Of a stretch of 64,000 nt of DNA, positions 19,903 to 29,097 are shown piece after piece. A model generated the notes under the pieces. That model did not search any database. It was not told the DNA's origin and saw only the letters and a program-made list of their open reading frames with translations. This DNA comes from Desulfobulbus propionicus (lineage in GTDB: Bacteria; Desulfobacterota; Desulfobulbia; Desulfobulbales; Desulfobulbaceae), in contig PDTC01000010.1 of the NCBI GenBank assembly GCA_002748735.1, positions 1 to 64,000 of the forward strand. Reading direction: 5' to 3'. The stretch's first letter is position 1. Each line of letters opens with the position of its first letter. The position numbers were made by a program, and so were the translations under genes.

Positions 19903-19964
19903 AAAGAGGAATGCCCAAAATATTTTTCCGAATATTCGGAAAAATATTTTGGGCATTCCTCTTT
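19903..19964. repeat. 62-bp perfect palindrome
   Basis: Two 31-base arms with no loop and no mismatch are centred between 19933 and 19934 (AAT/ATT). It starts 17 bases after the mutY stop and ends 54 bases before the start of the sigma-54 activator. In RNA it would fold into a very long hairpin. The 3' flank is CTTTCTGTG rather than a clean T-run, so it is not a textbook terminator. It may block transcription from mutY or be extruded as a cruciform. Confidence 0.9.
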
Positions 19965-20017
19965 CTGTGCTAAGATACCAACAACTATACCTTTCAATTT
20001 TTTTTACGAGGCTTGGT

Positions 20018-21529
20018 TTGGGTAACGAAGTACAGCAATCTGCTATGCAGGTGGAGATAGAACGGCTGACCACGAACTGGCGCAACCTGCTGGATGCCAT
20101 GCCGGAGATGGTGATTTTACTCAACAGTGTCCACCATGTGGAGTATATGAACCGCAGCGCCGTCGCCTGTTTTGGAAGACTGGGCGAGCAGGTCAAAAGT
20201 GATCTCAAGGAACTAGGACAGGTCTGCAAGGACAGTGAAGGTGACGGGCCAGAGACGATGTCCTGGGCAGAAGGGTCACGCGAGTTTCTGGTAGGGGAAA
20301 TGCCGGTGGAATACTCCTGGGTGCCTTTTGTCGGGTATCGCGGCGAGGAGTTACGGATGCTGATTATGCGCGACATTGCCCAGCGTAAACAGCAGGAGTC
20401 GGAGCTGAGAGAGTTCAATAACAATATCGAGGGTATTCTCAAGCAGAAGATTGAGGAACTGAAGGAGAGCGAAGAGATGCGGCTGCGCCTCTCCCGTCAG
20501 GTGAACAGTCTCAAATCACAGTTGGGGCATCATCATCAGGCTGACAAGATGGTAGGTGGCAGTAAAAGAATGCGGGAACTGCGGGAGATGATCCATCAGG
20601 TGGCCAGCTCGGATGCGACGATCCTCATCACCGGCGAGTCGGGAACCGGCAAGGAGCTGGTGGCAAATCTAATCAAGGCAACCTCTACCCGGGAAGACAA
20701 ACCTTTTCTCAAAATCAACTGTAACGCCATTAATGACTCTGTCCTTGAGAGCGACCTTTTTGGTTATGAAAAAGGAGCCTTTACCGGGGCTTCCTCGAGA
20801 AAGATCGGAAAATTCGAGGTGGTTGATGGCGGCACTATTTTCCTTGACGAAATAGGTGATATCAGTGCACGGATGCAGGCCTCACTCCTGCGGGTGCTGC
20901 AAAATGGTGAAATTGTCCGCGTTGGCGGCACCCAGCCGGTGCGGGTAAATGTCCGCGTGATTGCCGCGACCAACGTTGATCTGGCCGAAGCGGTGAAAAA
21001 CAAGACGTTTCGCCTCGATCTCTATTACCGGTTGAACATCATCAATATTGAGATGCCACCGCTCAGGGAGCGCAAAGAAGACATTGTTGAACTGGTTTCC
21101 CACTTTGTGCAACGGTATAGAGAGGCCTTTAAAAAAGACATTGATTTTGTACCGCAGTCGATCATCAGCAGGCTGTTACTCCACGATTGGCCCGGCAATG
21201 TCCGTGAGTTGGAGAATCTTATCCAACGGGCAGTGCTGATGGCTAAGGGGAAGATGATAACAGAGGAAGATCTGTTTTTTGATCAGATTATGATGAATGC
21301 CCCTGTCATTGCAGCACCTGTGGATGTAGGAACCAGCCTCGGCAAGGAACCGCTCAAACAGATGGTGGCCAAGTACGAAGAAGGCATCATTACCCAAGCC
21401 CTTGAAAAGTATGCCGGTAGTGTCGCCGAGGCGGCCAGCGCTATGGATGTAGGCAAGACCGCCCTTTATGACAAGATGAAGCGTTACGGTATCAGCGCCA
21501 AGGCAATCAAAAAGCAGACGACCCCTTGA
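20018..21529 (+). CDS. Sigma-54-dependent transcriptional activator with PAS-like sensor
   Basis: 504 residues: an N-terminal PAS-like domain (RNLLDAMPEMVILLNSVHHVEYMNR), a coiled coil around 135-175, a AAA+ core with Walker A GESGTGKE (about 206) and the sigma-54 contact loop GAFTGAS (about 253), and a Fis-type helix-turn-helix at the end (AEAASAMDVGKTALYDKMKRYGI). There is no receiver domain, so it probably senses a ligand or redox signal itself. The start is TTG at 20018, six bases after GAGG; the ATG at 20045 lacks a Shine-Dalgarno. Its targets are unknown; the membrane protein at 21716 has a sigma-70-type promoter. Confidence 0.88.
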   Translation: MGNEVQQSAMQVEIERLTTNWRNLLDAMPEMVILLNSVHHVEYMNRSAVACFGRLGEQVKSDLKELGQVCKDSEGDGPETMSWAEGSREFLVGEMPVEYSWVPFVGYRGEELRMLIMRDIAQRKQQESELREFNNNIEGILKQKIEELKESEEMRLRLSRQVNSLKSQLGHHHQADKMVGGSKRMRELREMIHQVASSDATILITGESGTGKELVANLIKATSTREDKPFLKINCNAINDSVLESDLFGYEKGAFTGASSRKIGKFEVVDGGTIFLDEIGDISARMQASLLRVLQNGEIVRVGGTQPVRVNVRVIAATNVDLAEAVKNKTFRLDLYYRLNIINIEMPPLRERKEDIVELVSHFVQRYREAFKKDIDFVPQSIISRLLLHDWPGNVRELENLIQRAVLMAKGKMITEEDLFFDQIMMNAPVIAAPVDVGTSLGKEPLKQMVAKYEEGIITQALEKYAGSVAEAASAMDVGKTALYDKMKRYGISAKAIKKQTTP

Positions 21530-21618
21530 GCGCCTTATCCTCTTTGATGACGTGCGCACTGCAATCGACTCGGTGATGTTTTTTTCCACACGTGTTTGTC
21601 TCTTTTCTCTTCACGAAT

Positions 21619-21648
21619 TTGACAGATGCGGCCGTTGCTTGCTAAAAT
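21619..21648 (+). promoter_or_regulatory. Sigma-70-type promoter
   Basis: TTGACA (21619-21624) and TAAAAT (21643-21648) are 18 bases apart, 68 bases before the ATG at 21716. It probably drives 21716-23187. Confidence 0.6.
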
Positions 21649-21715
21649 TATTTATTTGTGAAGGAGAAAAATTTTTTCAGTAACTGTGAAGAGCTAAGTA
21701 TTAGTGGAGGAGGTT

Positions 21716-22090
21716 ATGGGCGGTATAGGTGAGTTTGCCGGAACGGCCTTGGAAAAAGTCGGCGCATTTCTTGAACCGTTGACCAAATGGGTCGACAAGA
21801 CACATATCCCGGAGCAGGTGGCTGATGTTGATTATGTCGGGCTGTTCACCAATCCCTGGTTCCTGGTGCCGTTTGTCATTTTCGTTGGTTACATGTTGTA
21901 CAAGCAGGCCTGGCGAGACCTCATTATCATCGGTGTAATCATCGGAGGCTGGATCGTCACCGGTACCGAGTACATGCAAACCCTGGTCGTAGGCGATGAA
22001 CTGCAGGTGAGAAAAGTGCTGCCGGTAATGTTCGGTGGTGCGGTAGTGCTTGGTTTTCTTATCTATTTGATCTTTGGTAGGTCTGACTGA
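21716..22090 (+). CDS. Small membrane protein of unknown function
   Basis: 124 residues with two or three hydrophobic segments (PWFLVPFVIFVGYMLY, LIIIGVIIGGWIV, VLPVMFGGAVVLGFLIYLIF). The ATG at 21716 follows GGAGGAGG. I do not recognise the family. A cyclic-nucleotide-type sensor begins five bases after its stop, suggesting the pair acts together. Confidence 0.75.
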   Translation: MGGIGEFAGTALEKVGAFLEPLTKWVDKTHIPEQVADVDYVGLFTNPWFLVPFVIFVGYMLYKQAWRDLIIIGVIIGGWIVTGTEYMQTLVVGDELQVRKVLPVMFGGAVVLGFLIYLIFGRSD

Positions 22091-22095
22091 GCTGC

Positions 22096-23187
22096 ATGAA
22101 GAAGTACCGTGACGCCATTTTTGTTGTTGTCGAGGACCGCTCCTGCCCTATCTATAATGTTGGCGAGGAGTTCAAGGTGGAGAAAGGAGCTCTTGGGGTA
22201 CCCCAGGCCAAGCCTGCCTGCCTGCTCATGGTCCAGGAGGTGATGAAGGTTGTCAGCAGTTCACAGAGTTTCGAACGGTTTACCCAACAAGGAATACAGA
22301 AAAACAAATTTACATGCGGTGGCTGCACCGGCACGATTCGTTTTGAATTCAAGCAGGCACGAGGATTTGCCACGCTGCAGATGAAACTGCTCGCTGCTGC
22401 GGAGCAGAAGGCCAAGAGGCGTCATATTGATGAGTTTTTTGATCTGTTGCGGATTCTCGATATTTTTGAACCGTTGTCTGATGATAGCCTGCGTGACCTG
22501 TCAGGCCTGTTGCAGCTGAGGGACTATGCTGCCGGCAAGGTTATCCTCAAGAAAGGTGAGCCGGGGAACAATCTCTTCATCGTCCTAGAAGGGCTGGTTG
22601 CCGTTATAGGTGATGAGGGTCAGACCCTCACCGAAATGGGCCCTGGAGATATCTTTGGTGAGATGAGCCTCTTGTCGGGTGAACCGGTGACGACCTCAAT
22701 TTATACCCGGCAAAAAAGTAAATTTGCCACTCTTTCCGGAAAAAATTTCAAATATATCCTTAACCGCTTCCCGGTATTGCAGGTGTTCTTTTACCGGATG
22801 CTGGTGGAACGGGCCCAGACCAACAGCCTGCGTGCCGGACGGATCAGTTCGGGCATGACAGGCAGGTTATCCGAGGTTTCCGCAGTGGATCTGTTCCAGA
22901 TGATCAATTCCAGCCAGAAGAGCGGGCGGATCCAGTTAAAAATTGAGAACGAGGGTGAGGCCGAGGTGCTTTTTCATGATGGCGAGCTGATTCACGTCGA
23001 TTTTAGGGGTCTACAGGGAAAACAGGCCCTGTTTCGGCTGCTGGGCAAGAATAAAGGAACGTTCACCTACACCTCAGGAATCAGCAGTGAAGAAAAAAAA
23101 CTGGAGTCAATCGGCGGTTTTTTTGGCCTTATCATGGAGGGATTACGCCGCATTGACGAGGAGCAGGGTGAGGTACATGTAAGGTAA
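22096..23187 (+). CDS. TIGR04076-like / cyclic-nucleotide-binding / DUF4388 protein
   Basis: 363 residues, apparently three domains. Residues 1-95 resemble TIGR04076 (FVVVEDRSCPIYNVGEEFKVEKG, plus a CGGC pair). Residues about 115-235 are a cyclic-nucleotide-binding beta-roll (GNNLFIVLEGLVAV, GDIFGEMSLLSGEPVTTSI). The C-terminus is DUF4388 (GRLSEVSAVDLFQMINSSQK...GELIHV). There is no DNA-binding helix-turn-helix, so it is probably a signalling protein and not a CRP-type transcription factor. The typical Arg of the cAMP phosphate cassette (RxA/S) is not obvious; EPVTTS stands there, so the ligand may not be cAMP. Confidence 0.75.
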   Translation: MKKYRDAIFVVVEDRSCPIYNVGEEFKVEKGALGVPQAKPACLLMVQEVMKVVSSSQSFERFTQQGIQKNKFTCGGCTGTIRFEFKQARGFATLQMKLLAAAEQKAKRRHIDEFFDLLRILDIFEPLSDDSLRDLSGLLQLRDYAAGKVILKKGEPGNNLFIVLEGLVAVIGDEGQTLTEMGPGDIFGEMSLLSGEPVTTSIYTRQKSKFATLSGKNFKYILNRFPVLQVFFYRMLVERAQTNSLRAGRISSGMTGRLSEVSAVDLFQMINSSQKSGRIQLKIENEGEAEVLFHDGELIHVDFRGLQGKQALFRLLGKNKGTFTYTSGISSEEKKLESIGGFFGLIMEGLRRIDEEQGEVHVR

Positions 23188-23223
23188 TTTGCGCCTGTTG
23201 TCCGGCGTTCCCTTTCCCTTCGT

Positions 23224-24435
23224 TTATTCCAGGTTGCGGAATATCAGGCAGGCGTTGGTGCCACCAAAACCGTAAGAGTTGCTCATGACGGTACGAAGGG
23301 GTGTCTTTCTGTACTCGGTGACGATGTCCAGCCCTGCGGCGCCCTCATCGAGTTGCTCGATATTGGCTGAGGCCGCGACAAAACCATGGCGGAGCATGAG
23401 GAGGCTGTAGATGGCCTCGTGAACCCCTGCGGCCCCGAGGGTGTGCCCGGTCAGGGATTTGGTGGAGCTGATCATTGGCACGGCTTCGCCAAACACCTCA
23501 CGGATAGCGTTCAGCTCGACGATGTCGCCTGTCGGTGTCGATGTGCCATGGGTGTTGATGTAGTCCACTGGCCCGTCCACCGTTTGGAGTGCCTGCCGTA
23601 TACAACGAACAGCTCCCTCACCCGAGGGAACGACCATCTCAAAACCATCTGCAGTGGCGCCATAGCCGATAATCTCGGCAAGAATATCTGCACCTCGAGC
23701 CTGGGCGTGTTCCAGGGCCTCGACCACAACAATGCCTGCACCAGAGGCGACAACAAAACCGTCACGCTCCCTGTCATAGGGGCGGGAGGCTTTTTCAGGG
23801 CAGTGATTGTAACTGGTGCTCAGTGCCCCCATGGCATCAAACATTGAGGTCTGGGTCCAGTGCTCCTCGTCGGCTCCACCGGCAAAGACCAGATCCTGTT
23901 TACCGAACTGGATCTGCTCCATAGCCGCGCCAATGCAGTGAGCACCTGTAGCGCAGGCAGATGAAATGGAGTAACAGACACCCTTGATGTGAAAGGGCGC
24001 AGAGAGTCCTGCCGTGACGGTACTGCTCATGGTGCGGGGAACCATGAAGGGACTCAGACGCCTGAGTCCCTTGCTGCGCATGATATCGGTGGTGAGTACA
24101 ACGTTTTCCGCTGAGGTGCCCCCTGAGCCGACGATCAGACCGGTACGAGGATTGGAGACCATATCTTCGGAAAGCCCTGCCCCGGTAATGGCCTGCTGCA
24201 GGGCGATATGGGCGTAAGCCGCGGCATTGCCCATAAATCGCAGCTCTTTCTTTTCCACATGGTCCTGCACCTGCACCCTTGTGAAGCCACCCACATGGGA
24301 ACGTAATCCCATCTCCGCATAGGGCGGGTGAAATCGAACACCTGACCTCCCCTCTTCAAGGGATGTCTTTGCCTCGGCAACGGTGTCGCCAATCGGGGAA
24401 ACCAACCCCATGCCTGTGATAACAACTCGTCGCAT
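23224..24435 (-). CDS. fabB: Beta-ketoacyl-ACP synthase I
   Basis: 403 residues with the Cys-His-His site: SSACATGAH (Cys about 161), [11 protein letters not shown] and [11 protein letters not shown]. The sequence follows E. coli FabB and not FabF along most of its length, for example in [44 protein letters not shown] and [12 protein letters not shown]. FabB elongates unsaturated intermediates made by FabA, so anaerobic unsaturated fatty acid synthesis is implied. No fabA is seen nearby; fabZ is at 33730. The gene is transcribed away from ferritin. Confidence 0.88.
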   Translation of the reverse strand: MRRVVITGMGLVSPIGDTVAEAKTSLEEGRSGVRFHPPYAEMGLRSHVGGFTRVQVQDHVEKKELRFMGNAAAYAHIALQQAITGAGLSEDMVSNPRTGLIVGSGGTSAENVVLTTDIMRSKGLRRLSPFMVPRTMSSTVTAGLSAPFHIKGVCYSISSACATGAHCIGAAMEQIQFGKQDLVFAGGADEEHWTQTSMFDAMGALSTSYNHCPEKASRPYDRERDGFVVASGAGIVVVEALEHAQARGADILAEIIGYGATADGFEMVVPSGEGAVRCIRQALQTVDGPVDYINTHGTSTPTGDIVELNAIREVFGEAVPMISSTKSLTGHTLGAAGVHEAIYSLLMLRHGFVAASANIEQLDEGAAGLDIVTEYRKTPLRTVMSNSYGFGGTNACLIFRNLE

Positions 24436-24626
24436 ATTTTTAGAAAAAATAATAGGTTAAGTCGTTTATCGCAACCATTTATACTATGGATAAAAAAACA
24501 GCTTTTCTCGTAAAACTCAAGGTTTTTCCCTTTGGGGATGGAATTTGTCCTGTGAGTGTTTATGGTGGGGCTAGAAGGAAACTGTGAAGTAGTATCACAA
24601 TAAACAACCCATACAAGGAGTACGAC

Positions 24627-25127
24627 ATGCTCAACGACAAGGTTCTCAAGGCCCTCAACGACCAGATCAATGCAGAACTGTTTTCCAGTTATTTTTACCT
24701 GGCCATGGAGGCCTATCTTCACGATCGGCAGTTGACTGGCTGTGCCACGTGGATGCGCGCCCAGGCAGCAGAAGAGCTGACACACGCCATGAAGATCTAC
24801 GATTATGTGGTCAAGAGCGGCGGCCGCATAATTCTGGAAAAAATTGACCGGCCGGAGCATACCTGGGAGTCACCCCTGCACTGTTTCGAAGCAACCCTTG
24901 AGCATGAACAGTATGTAACCTCGTTGATCAGCGCACTGGTTGAGGTGGCGATCAAGGAAGGAGATGATGCCACCAAAAACATGCTGGACTGGTTTGTCAG
25001 TGAGCAGGAGGAAGAGGAAGAGAGCGTCGGTGAAGTGCTGGAAAAATTTAAGCATGCCGGCAACGATACCGCAGCACTTGCCGCCCTTGATGCTGAACTG
25101 GGGAAACGCTCTGTGGAAGTGGGGTGA
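24627..25127 (+). CDS. ftnA: Ferritin (FtnA type)
   Basis: 166 residues. A ferroxidase-centre pattern runs through helix A (QINAELFSSYFYLAME) and helix B (AAEELTHAMKIYDYV, with EExxH). Helix C carries EHEQYVTSLI and helix D EEEEESVGEVLEKF. It stores iron in the cytosol and limits iron-driven oxidative damage. AAGGAG precedes the ATG by 6 bases. It is the first gene of a rightward run that continues with 25137. Confidence 0.93.
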   Translation: MLNDKVLKALNDQINAELFSSYFYLAMEAYLHDRQLTGCATWMRAQAAEELTHAMKIYDYVVKSGGRIILEKIDRPEHTWESPLHCFEATLEHEQYVTSLISALVEVAIKEGDDATKNMLDWFVSEQEEEEESVGEVLEKFKHAGNDTAALAALDAELGKRSVEVG

Positions 25128-25136
25128 GAAAGAGGC

Positions 25137-25865
25137 GTGGCAGTCAGATCTGGCGGTAGTCGCCGCATCAAGGAACAGGTGATGGCCCTGTTACCCATGA
25201 AGGATAGAGACCGGTTGCTCGATGAGCTCGACGCTTACCCGGTAAAGGCAGTGATCAATGTGCTGTTCTCGGGTATCTGCCGGACCGATTCCCTGCTGCG
25301 CTGGAACAGTATCACCATGATGGGCGTTATGGTTGGACGTCTGGCTGACCAGCAGATGGAAGCGGCGCGGGTGATCATGCGCCGCTTTCTCTGGAGTCTC
25401 AACGATGAATCCGGTGGCATCGGCTGGGGAGCACCTGAATCCATGGCTGAGGCCTGCTGCGCCCATGCCGGTATTGCCAAGGAATATCTTCACATGTTGA
25501 TCTCCTACATGCATGAGGATGGAGAAGAACTCTGTCAGGATGGCAACTATCTGGAGCACCTTACCCTGCAGCGGGGGCTGTTGTGGGGCATTGCCCGAGT
25601 GGCCTCCTGCCGGCCGCAACTACTGCGGCAGCGGGGTGTGGGGCCAGAGGTCGCCGCCTATCTGGATTCGCCCGACGCCGAGGTCCGGGGCCTGGCGACA
25701 TTGACGGTGGGCCTGCTGCGGTATCGTGCCGCACTGCCGCAGTTGGAATGGTTACAGAGAGATGCCAGTATCCTGCAGCTCTTTCTCCACGGAGAATTTT
25801 GCCAGGTCACCGTTGCTGAGCTTGCCGAAGAAGCACTTGCGAGGATGGAGGAAGAGGTCGTATGA
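25137..25865 (+). CDS. Conserved HEAT-like protein (DVU0298-like)
   Basis: 242 residues, mostly helical, starting GTG after AAAGAGG. It has RTDSLLRWNSITMMGVMVGRLAD, SGGIGWGAPESMAEACCAH and CQDGNYLEHLTLQRG, the pattern I associate with DVU0298-type proteins of sulfate reducers. Function unknown. The C-terminal third repeats like HEAT helices (LDSPDAEVRGLATLTVGLLRY). The stop overlaps the next start by 4 bases. Confidence 0.6.
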   Translation: MAVRSGGSRRIKEQVMALLPMKDRDRLLDELDAYPVKAVINVLFSGICRTDSLLRWNSITMMGVMVGRLADQQMEAARVIMRRFLWSLNDESGGIGWGAPESMAEACCAHAGIAKEYLHMLISYMHEDGEELCQDGNYLEHLTLQRGLLWGIARVASCRPQLLRQRGVGPEVAAYLDSPDAEVRGLATLTVGLLRYRAALPQLEWLQRDASILQLFLHGEFCQVTVAELAEEALARMEEEVV

Positions 25866-27121
25866 ACTGTGGATTTTCTACTGTAGGTGCTCTGCAGATC
25901 CGGATAACGCTGGGTGCTCCTCGTGACAACCTGGAAAAGGTACGGAGGTTGCTCTCGGCAGAAGAGCCTGTTGCTGGCTCGTTGCTTGTCTTACCTGAGC
26001 TCTGGGCCACCGGCTTTGACTACGCCAACCTTACCGCCCTGACCAGCCAGACCCCTGAACTCCTCGAAGAATTTCAACGCCTGGCTGCGGCGCATACTAT
26101 CTATCTGGCAGGGACTTTTGCAGAAGATTCCGGCCAGGCACGTCCATGGAACACGCTTTATGTGGTCGGGCCAGAGGGGGTGGTGGCCCGGCAGCGCAAA
26201 CAGCACCTGTTTCCCCACTGGCAAGAAGATCACCACTTTTTGCCAGGCAGGCGCAATACCCCCATGGTAACTCCGGGAGGGCTGCTTGGCGGGTTGATCT
26301 GCTATGACCTGCGTTTCCCTGAGCTTGCCCGAGAACTGGTTTACGACGGTTGTTCGCTGCTGGTGGTCACGGCCCAGTGGCCGGCGACCCGACTCGACCA
26401 CTGGCAGACCCTCCTCAGGGCCCGGGCCATTGAAAACCAGGTATATGTGGTTGCCGCCAACAGTAGCGGACTCACCGGCGCCATGACCATGGCCGGACAT
26501 TCCATGGTACTCGGCCCTGACGGCGGCTGTCTTGCCGGGCTGGCAACTGAAGAGGGGCTATGTCAGTTTCCGCTGGTGAACAACTACCTTGACGATATTC
26601 GTGCCCGCTTCTGCAGCATGGGGGAGCGCCCCTGGCAGTGCAGCGATGTGGAGAAGGTCATAGAGATAACCGCGCTGGAGGAGCAGCTGCGAATAAGCCG
26701 CCATCCAGGGAGCCGCCTGGTCTTCACCAATGGCTGTTTTGATATTCTCCACCCTGGGCATGTCAGCTATCTTGAGGAGGCCCGCCGGTGCGGAGATTAT
26801 CTGGTGGTTGGCCTCAACAGTGATGCGTCAGTCAGGCGTCTTAAAGGGAGCGGGCGCCCGGTGAACAGCGAAACAGAACGTGCCCGGGTGCTGGCCGCCC
26901 TCGGTGCTGTTGACCGGGTTGTCATTTTTGCTGAAGACACACCACTGGAGCTGATTAATCGATTGCGACCGGATGTACTGGTCAAGGGCGCAGACTGGCC
27001 TGAGGAGGAGATTGTCGGCGCAAAGGAAGTCAAGGGCTGGGGCGGCCAGGTGGAGCGGATTCATTTTGCGCATCAGTCGTCCACCTCTGGGGTAATCGAG
27101 CGCATCCGGGAGCTCCCCTGA
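25862..27121 (+). CDS. Nitrilase-family hydrolase fused to heptose-1-phosphate adenylyltransferase (HldE2/RfaE2)
   Basis: A 419-residue two-domain protein in one unbroken frame. Residues about 1-258 are a carbon-nitrogen hydrolase with the Glu-Lys-Cys triad region visible in LVLPELWATGF, RQRKQHLFPHW and GGLICYDLRFPE, closest in pattern to omega-amidase YafV types. Residues about 280-419 are a nucleotidyltransferase with TNGCFDILHPGHVSYL, LNSDASVRRLKG and RPDVLVKGADW, typical of RfaE2, which adenylylates D-glycero-beta-D-manno-heptose 1-phosphate for LPS core synthesis. The adenylyltransferase has no start of its own; a processing or frameshift artefact cannot be excluded by eye. Confidence 0.82.
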   Translation: MNCGFSTVGALQIRITLGAPRDNLEKVRRLLSAEEPVAGSLLVLPELWATGFDYANLTALTSQTPELLEEFQRLAAAHTIYLAGTFAEDSGQARPWNTLYVVGPEGVVARQRKQHLFPHWQEDHHFLPGRRNTPMVTPGGLLGGLICYDLRFPELARELVYDGCSLLVVTAQWPATRLDHWQTLLRARAIENQVYVVAANSSGLTGAMTMAGHSMVLGPDGGCLAGLATEEGLCQFPLVNNYLDDIRARFCSMGERPWQCSDVEKVIEITALEEQLRISRHPGSRLVFTNGCFDILHPGHVSYLEEARRCGDYLVVGLNSDASVRRLKGSGRPVNSETERARVLAALGAVDRVVIFAEDTPLELINRLRPDVLVKGADWPEEEIVGAKEVKGWGGQVERIHFAHQSSTSGVIERIRELP

Positions 27122-27258
27122 TAGCACTGTTGCGTGCACTGGCAAAGACTCTTTCAAGCAGGTTGTCGGTACTGTCGCTACCATGGAGATCCCGGCCTGT
27201 GCAGGCTTTTTTTCAGAGGTAAGCTTTTTGCGAGACAATTTTTTTCAAGAGAGTAAAG

Positions 27259-29034
27259 ATGACACAGATGTGTAACAACAGCCTGCTGACAGCAGCTGTT
27301 GTCTGGAAGCTGGAAGACCTGTATACTTCCCCTGAAGATCCCCATATTGGTGAGCACGTACGTCAATGCCGGGAGCGGGCCACTGCCCTGATGCGACGAT
27401 ATGCCGGCAGGGTGGCTGATCTCGATGCAGCGGCCCTTGCCGGACTTATCGCTGACCTTGAGGCTCTTAATACCTTGGTGACGCGCCTGTCCACCTATGC
27501 TTTTCTCAACTTTATTACCCGTATTGACGATGCCGCAGCTTCGGCACTGCACCAACAGATGGAGGAGCTGGCAGCCGAAATCGGCCGGTTGACCGTCTTT
27601 TTTCGCCTGGAGTGGAATCATCTGCCCGGGGACAAGGCTCGTCAACTCGTAGCCACGACAGCTCTGCAGAGGTATGCCCATTATCTGGAGGCACTCAGAC
27701 GCTATGCCCCTTATCAGCTCGGCCAGCAAAGGGAGGAGTTACTCCAGGAGCTGGCACCGGTGGGCCGGAGTGCCTGGAATGTCCTCTTTGACAAGGTCAT
27801 GGGCCAGCTTCGCTTTGGGGAAGAACAGCGAAGTGAGGAAGAGGTACTGAGCGACCTCTATCATCGGGAGCGATCCGTGCGGATCGAGGCGGCGCAACAG
27901 CTTACGCAAGGGTTGCGCAATAATCTCCATATCCTCACCCATATCTTCAACACCCTGGCTGCAGAAAAGATGATCGAAGACCGGGTACGTGGCTATCCGC
28001 ACTGGTCAGCGGTTATGAATCTGGAGAATGAGCTTGCTGACACCACGGTGGAGACCCTGGTGGAGGTGGTGACCAGCCGTTACGATCTGGTACACCGCTA
28101 TTATCGGTTAAAACGGCGGCTGCTTGGGTTGGATGAACTCTTCGATTATGATCGCTACGCGCCGGTACCGGGGCTGGAATCAACAGCACTGAGTTGGCCT
28201 GCCTGCCGCGAGATTGTCCAGGATGCCTTTACCCGGTTTTCTCCGGAGATGGCGAGAATCTCGGCGATGTTTTTTGACAATGGCTGGATTCATGCCCCAG
28301 TGCTGCCGGCAAAGCGCGGCGGTGCCTTTGCCCATCCCTGTGTCCCAGATGTCCATCCCTATGTGATGGTAAACTATACGGGTAATCTGCGTGATGTCGC
28401 CACCGTAGCCCATGAGCTCGGGCATGGCGTTCATCAGTATCTGGCAGCACCTCAGGGCCTGTACAATGCTGACACCCCTTTGGTGCTCGCGGAAACAGCC
28501 TCTGTTTTTGCCGAGCTCCTGGTGTTCAGGGCCCAGCTGGAACTTCTCGACAGCGATGCCCAGCGCCGGGCCTTTACCTGCCAGAAACTTGAGTCTATTT
28601 TTGCCACCGTGTTCCGTCAGGTTGCCATGAACCGCTTTGAGGCGCGGCTCCATAACGGCCGCAGAGAGGAAGGCGAGTTGTCAGGAGCGCGGCTTAGCTC
28701 TTTCTGGCTGGAGACCCAGCAACCCATGTTTGGCGATGCGGTCACCCTGACCGAGGGGTATGGACTCTGGTGGTCATACATTCCTCACTTTCTGGCGACG
28801 CCTGGATATGTGTACTCTTACGCCTTTGGTGAACTGCTGGTACTGGCCCTGTATGCCCGTTATCTTGACGAGGGCGATGATTTTGTGGCGCGCTACCTCG
28901 ACCTGCTTGCCGCTGGTGGCAGCAAGGCTCCCGGTGACCTGCTGCTGCCCTTTGCCATCAACCTAAATGACCCCGAATTCTGGCAGGGTGGCTTGACGAT
29001 TATCGAAGGGATGCTTGAGGACGTTGGCGCTTAA
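27259..29034 (+). CDS. M3 family oligoendopeptidase (PepF-like)
   Basis: 591 residues. The zinc site HELGHGVHQYL lies near residue 385, with the third ligand expected in AETASVFAELLVF. The N-terminal half is helical as in PepF/M3B. It probably trims cytosolic peptides. GAGAGTAAAG precedes the ATG loosely. Confidence 0.9.
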   Translation: MTQMCNNSLLTAAVVWKLEDLYTSPEDPHIGEHVRQCRERATALMRRYAGRVADLDAAALAGLIADLEALNTLVTRLSTYAFLNFITRIDDAAASALHQQMEELAAEIGRLTVFFRLEWNHLPGDKARQLVATTALQRYAHYLEALRRYAPYQLGQQREELLQELAPVGRSAWNVLFDKVMGQLRFGEEQRSEEEVLSDLYHRERSVRIEAAQQLTQGLRNNLHILTHIFNTLAAEKMIEDRVRGYPHWSAVMNLENELADTTVETLVEVVTSRYDLVHRYYRLKRRLLGLDELFDYDRYAPVPGLESTALSWPACREIVQDAFTRFSPEMARISAMFFDNGWIHAPVLPAKRGGAFAHPCVPDVHPYVMVNYTGNLRDVATVAHELGHGVHQYLAAPQGLYNADTPLVLAETASVFAELLVFRAQLELLDSDAQRRAFTCQKLESIFATVFRQVAMNRFEARLHNGRREEGELSGARLSSFWLETQQPMFGDAVTLTEGYGLWWSYIPHFLATPGYVYSYAFGELLVLALYARYLDEGDDFVARYLDLLAAGGSKAPGDLLLPFAINLNDPEFWQGGLTIIEGMLEDVGA

Positions 29035-29097
29035 CCAAACTTCGGGCGGGGAGCATTGAAGAAAACCAGACACCTCGCCAACAGTAACGGAGGAGAT

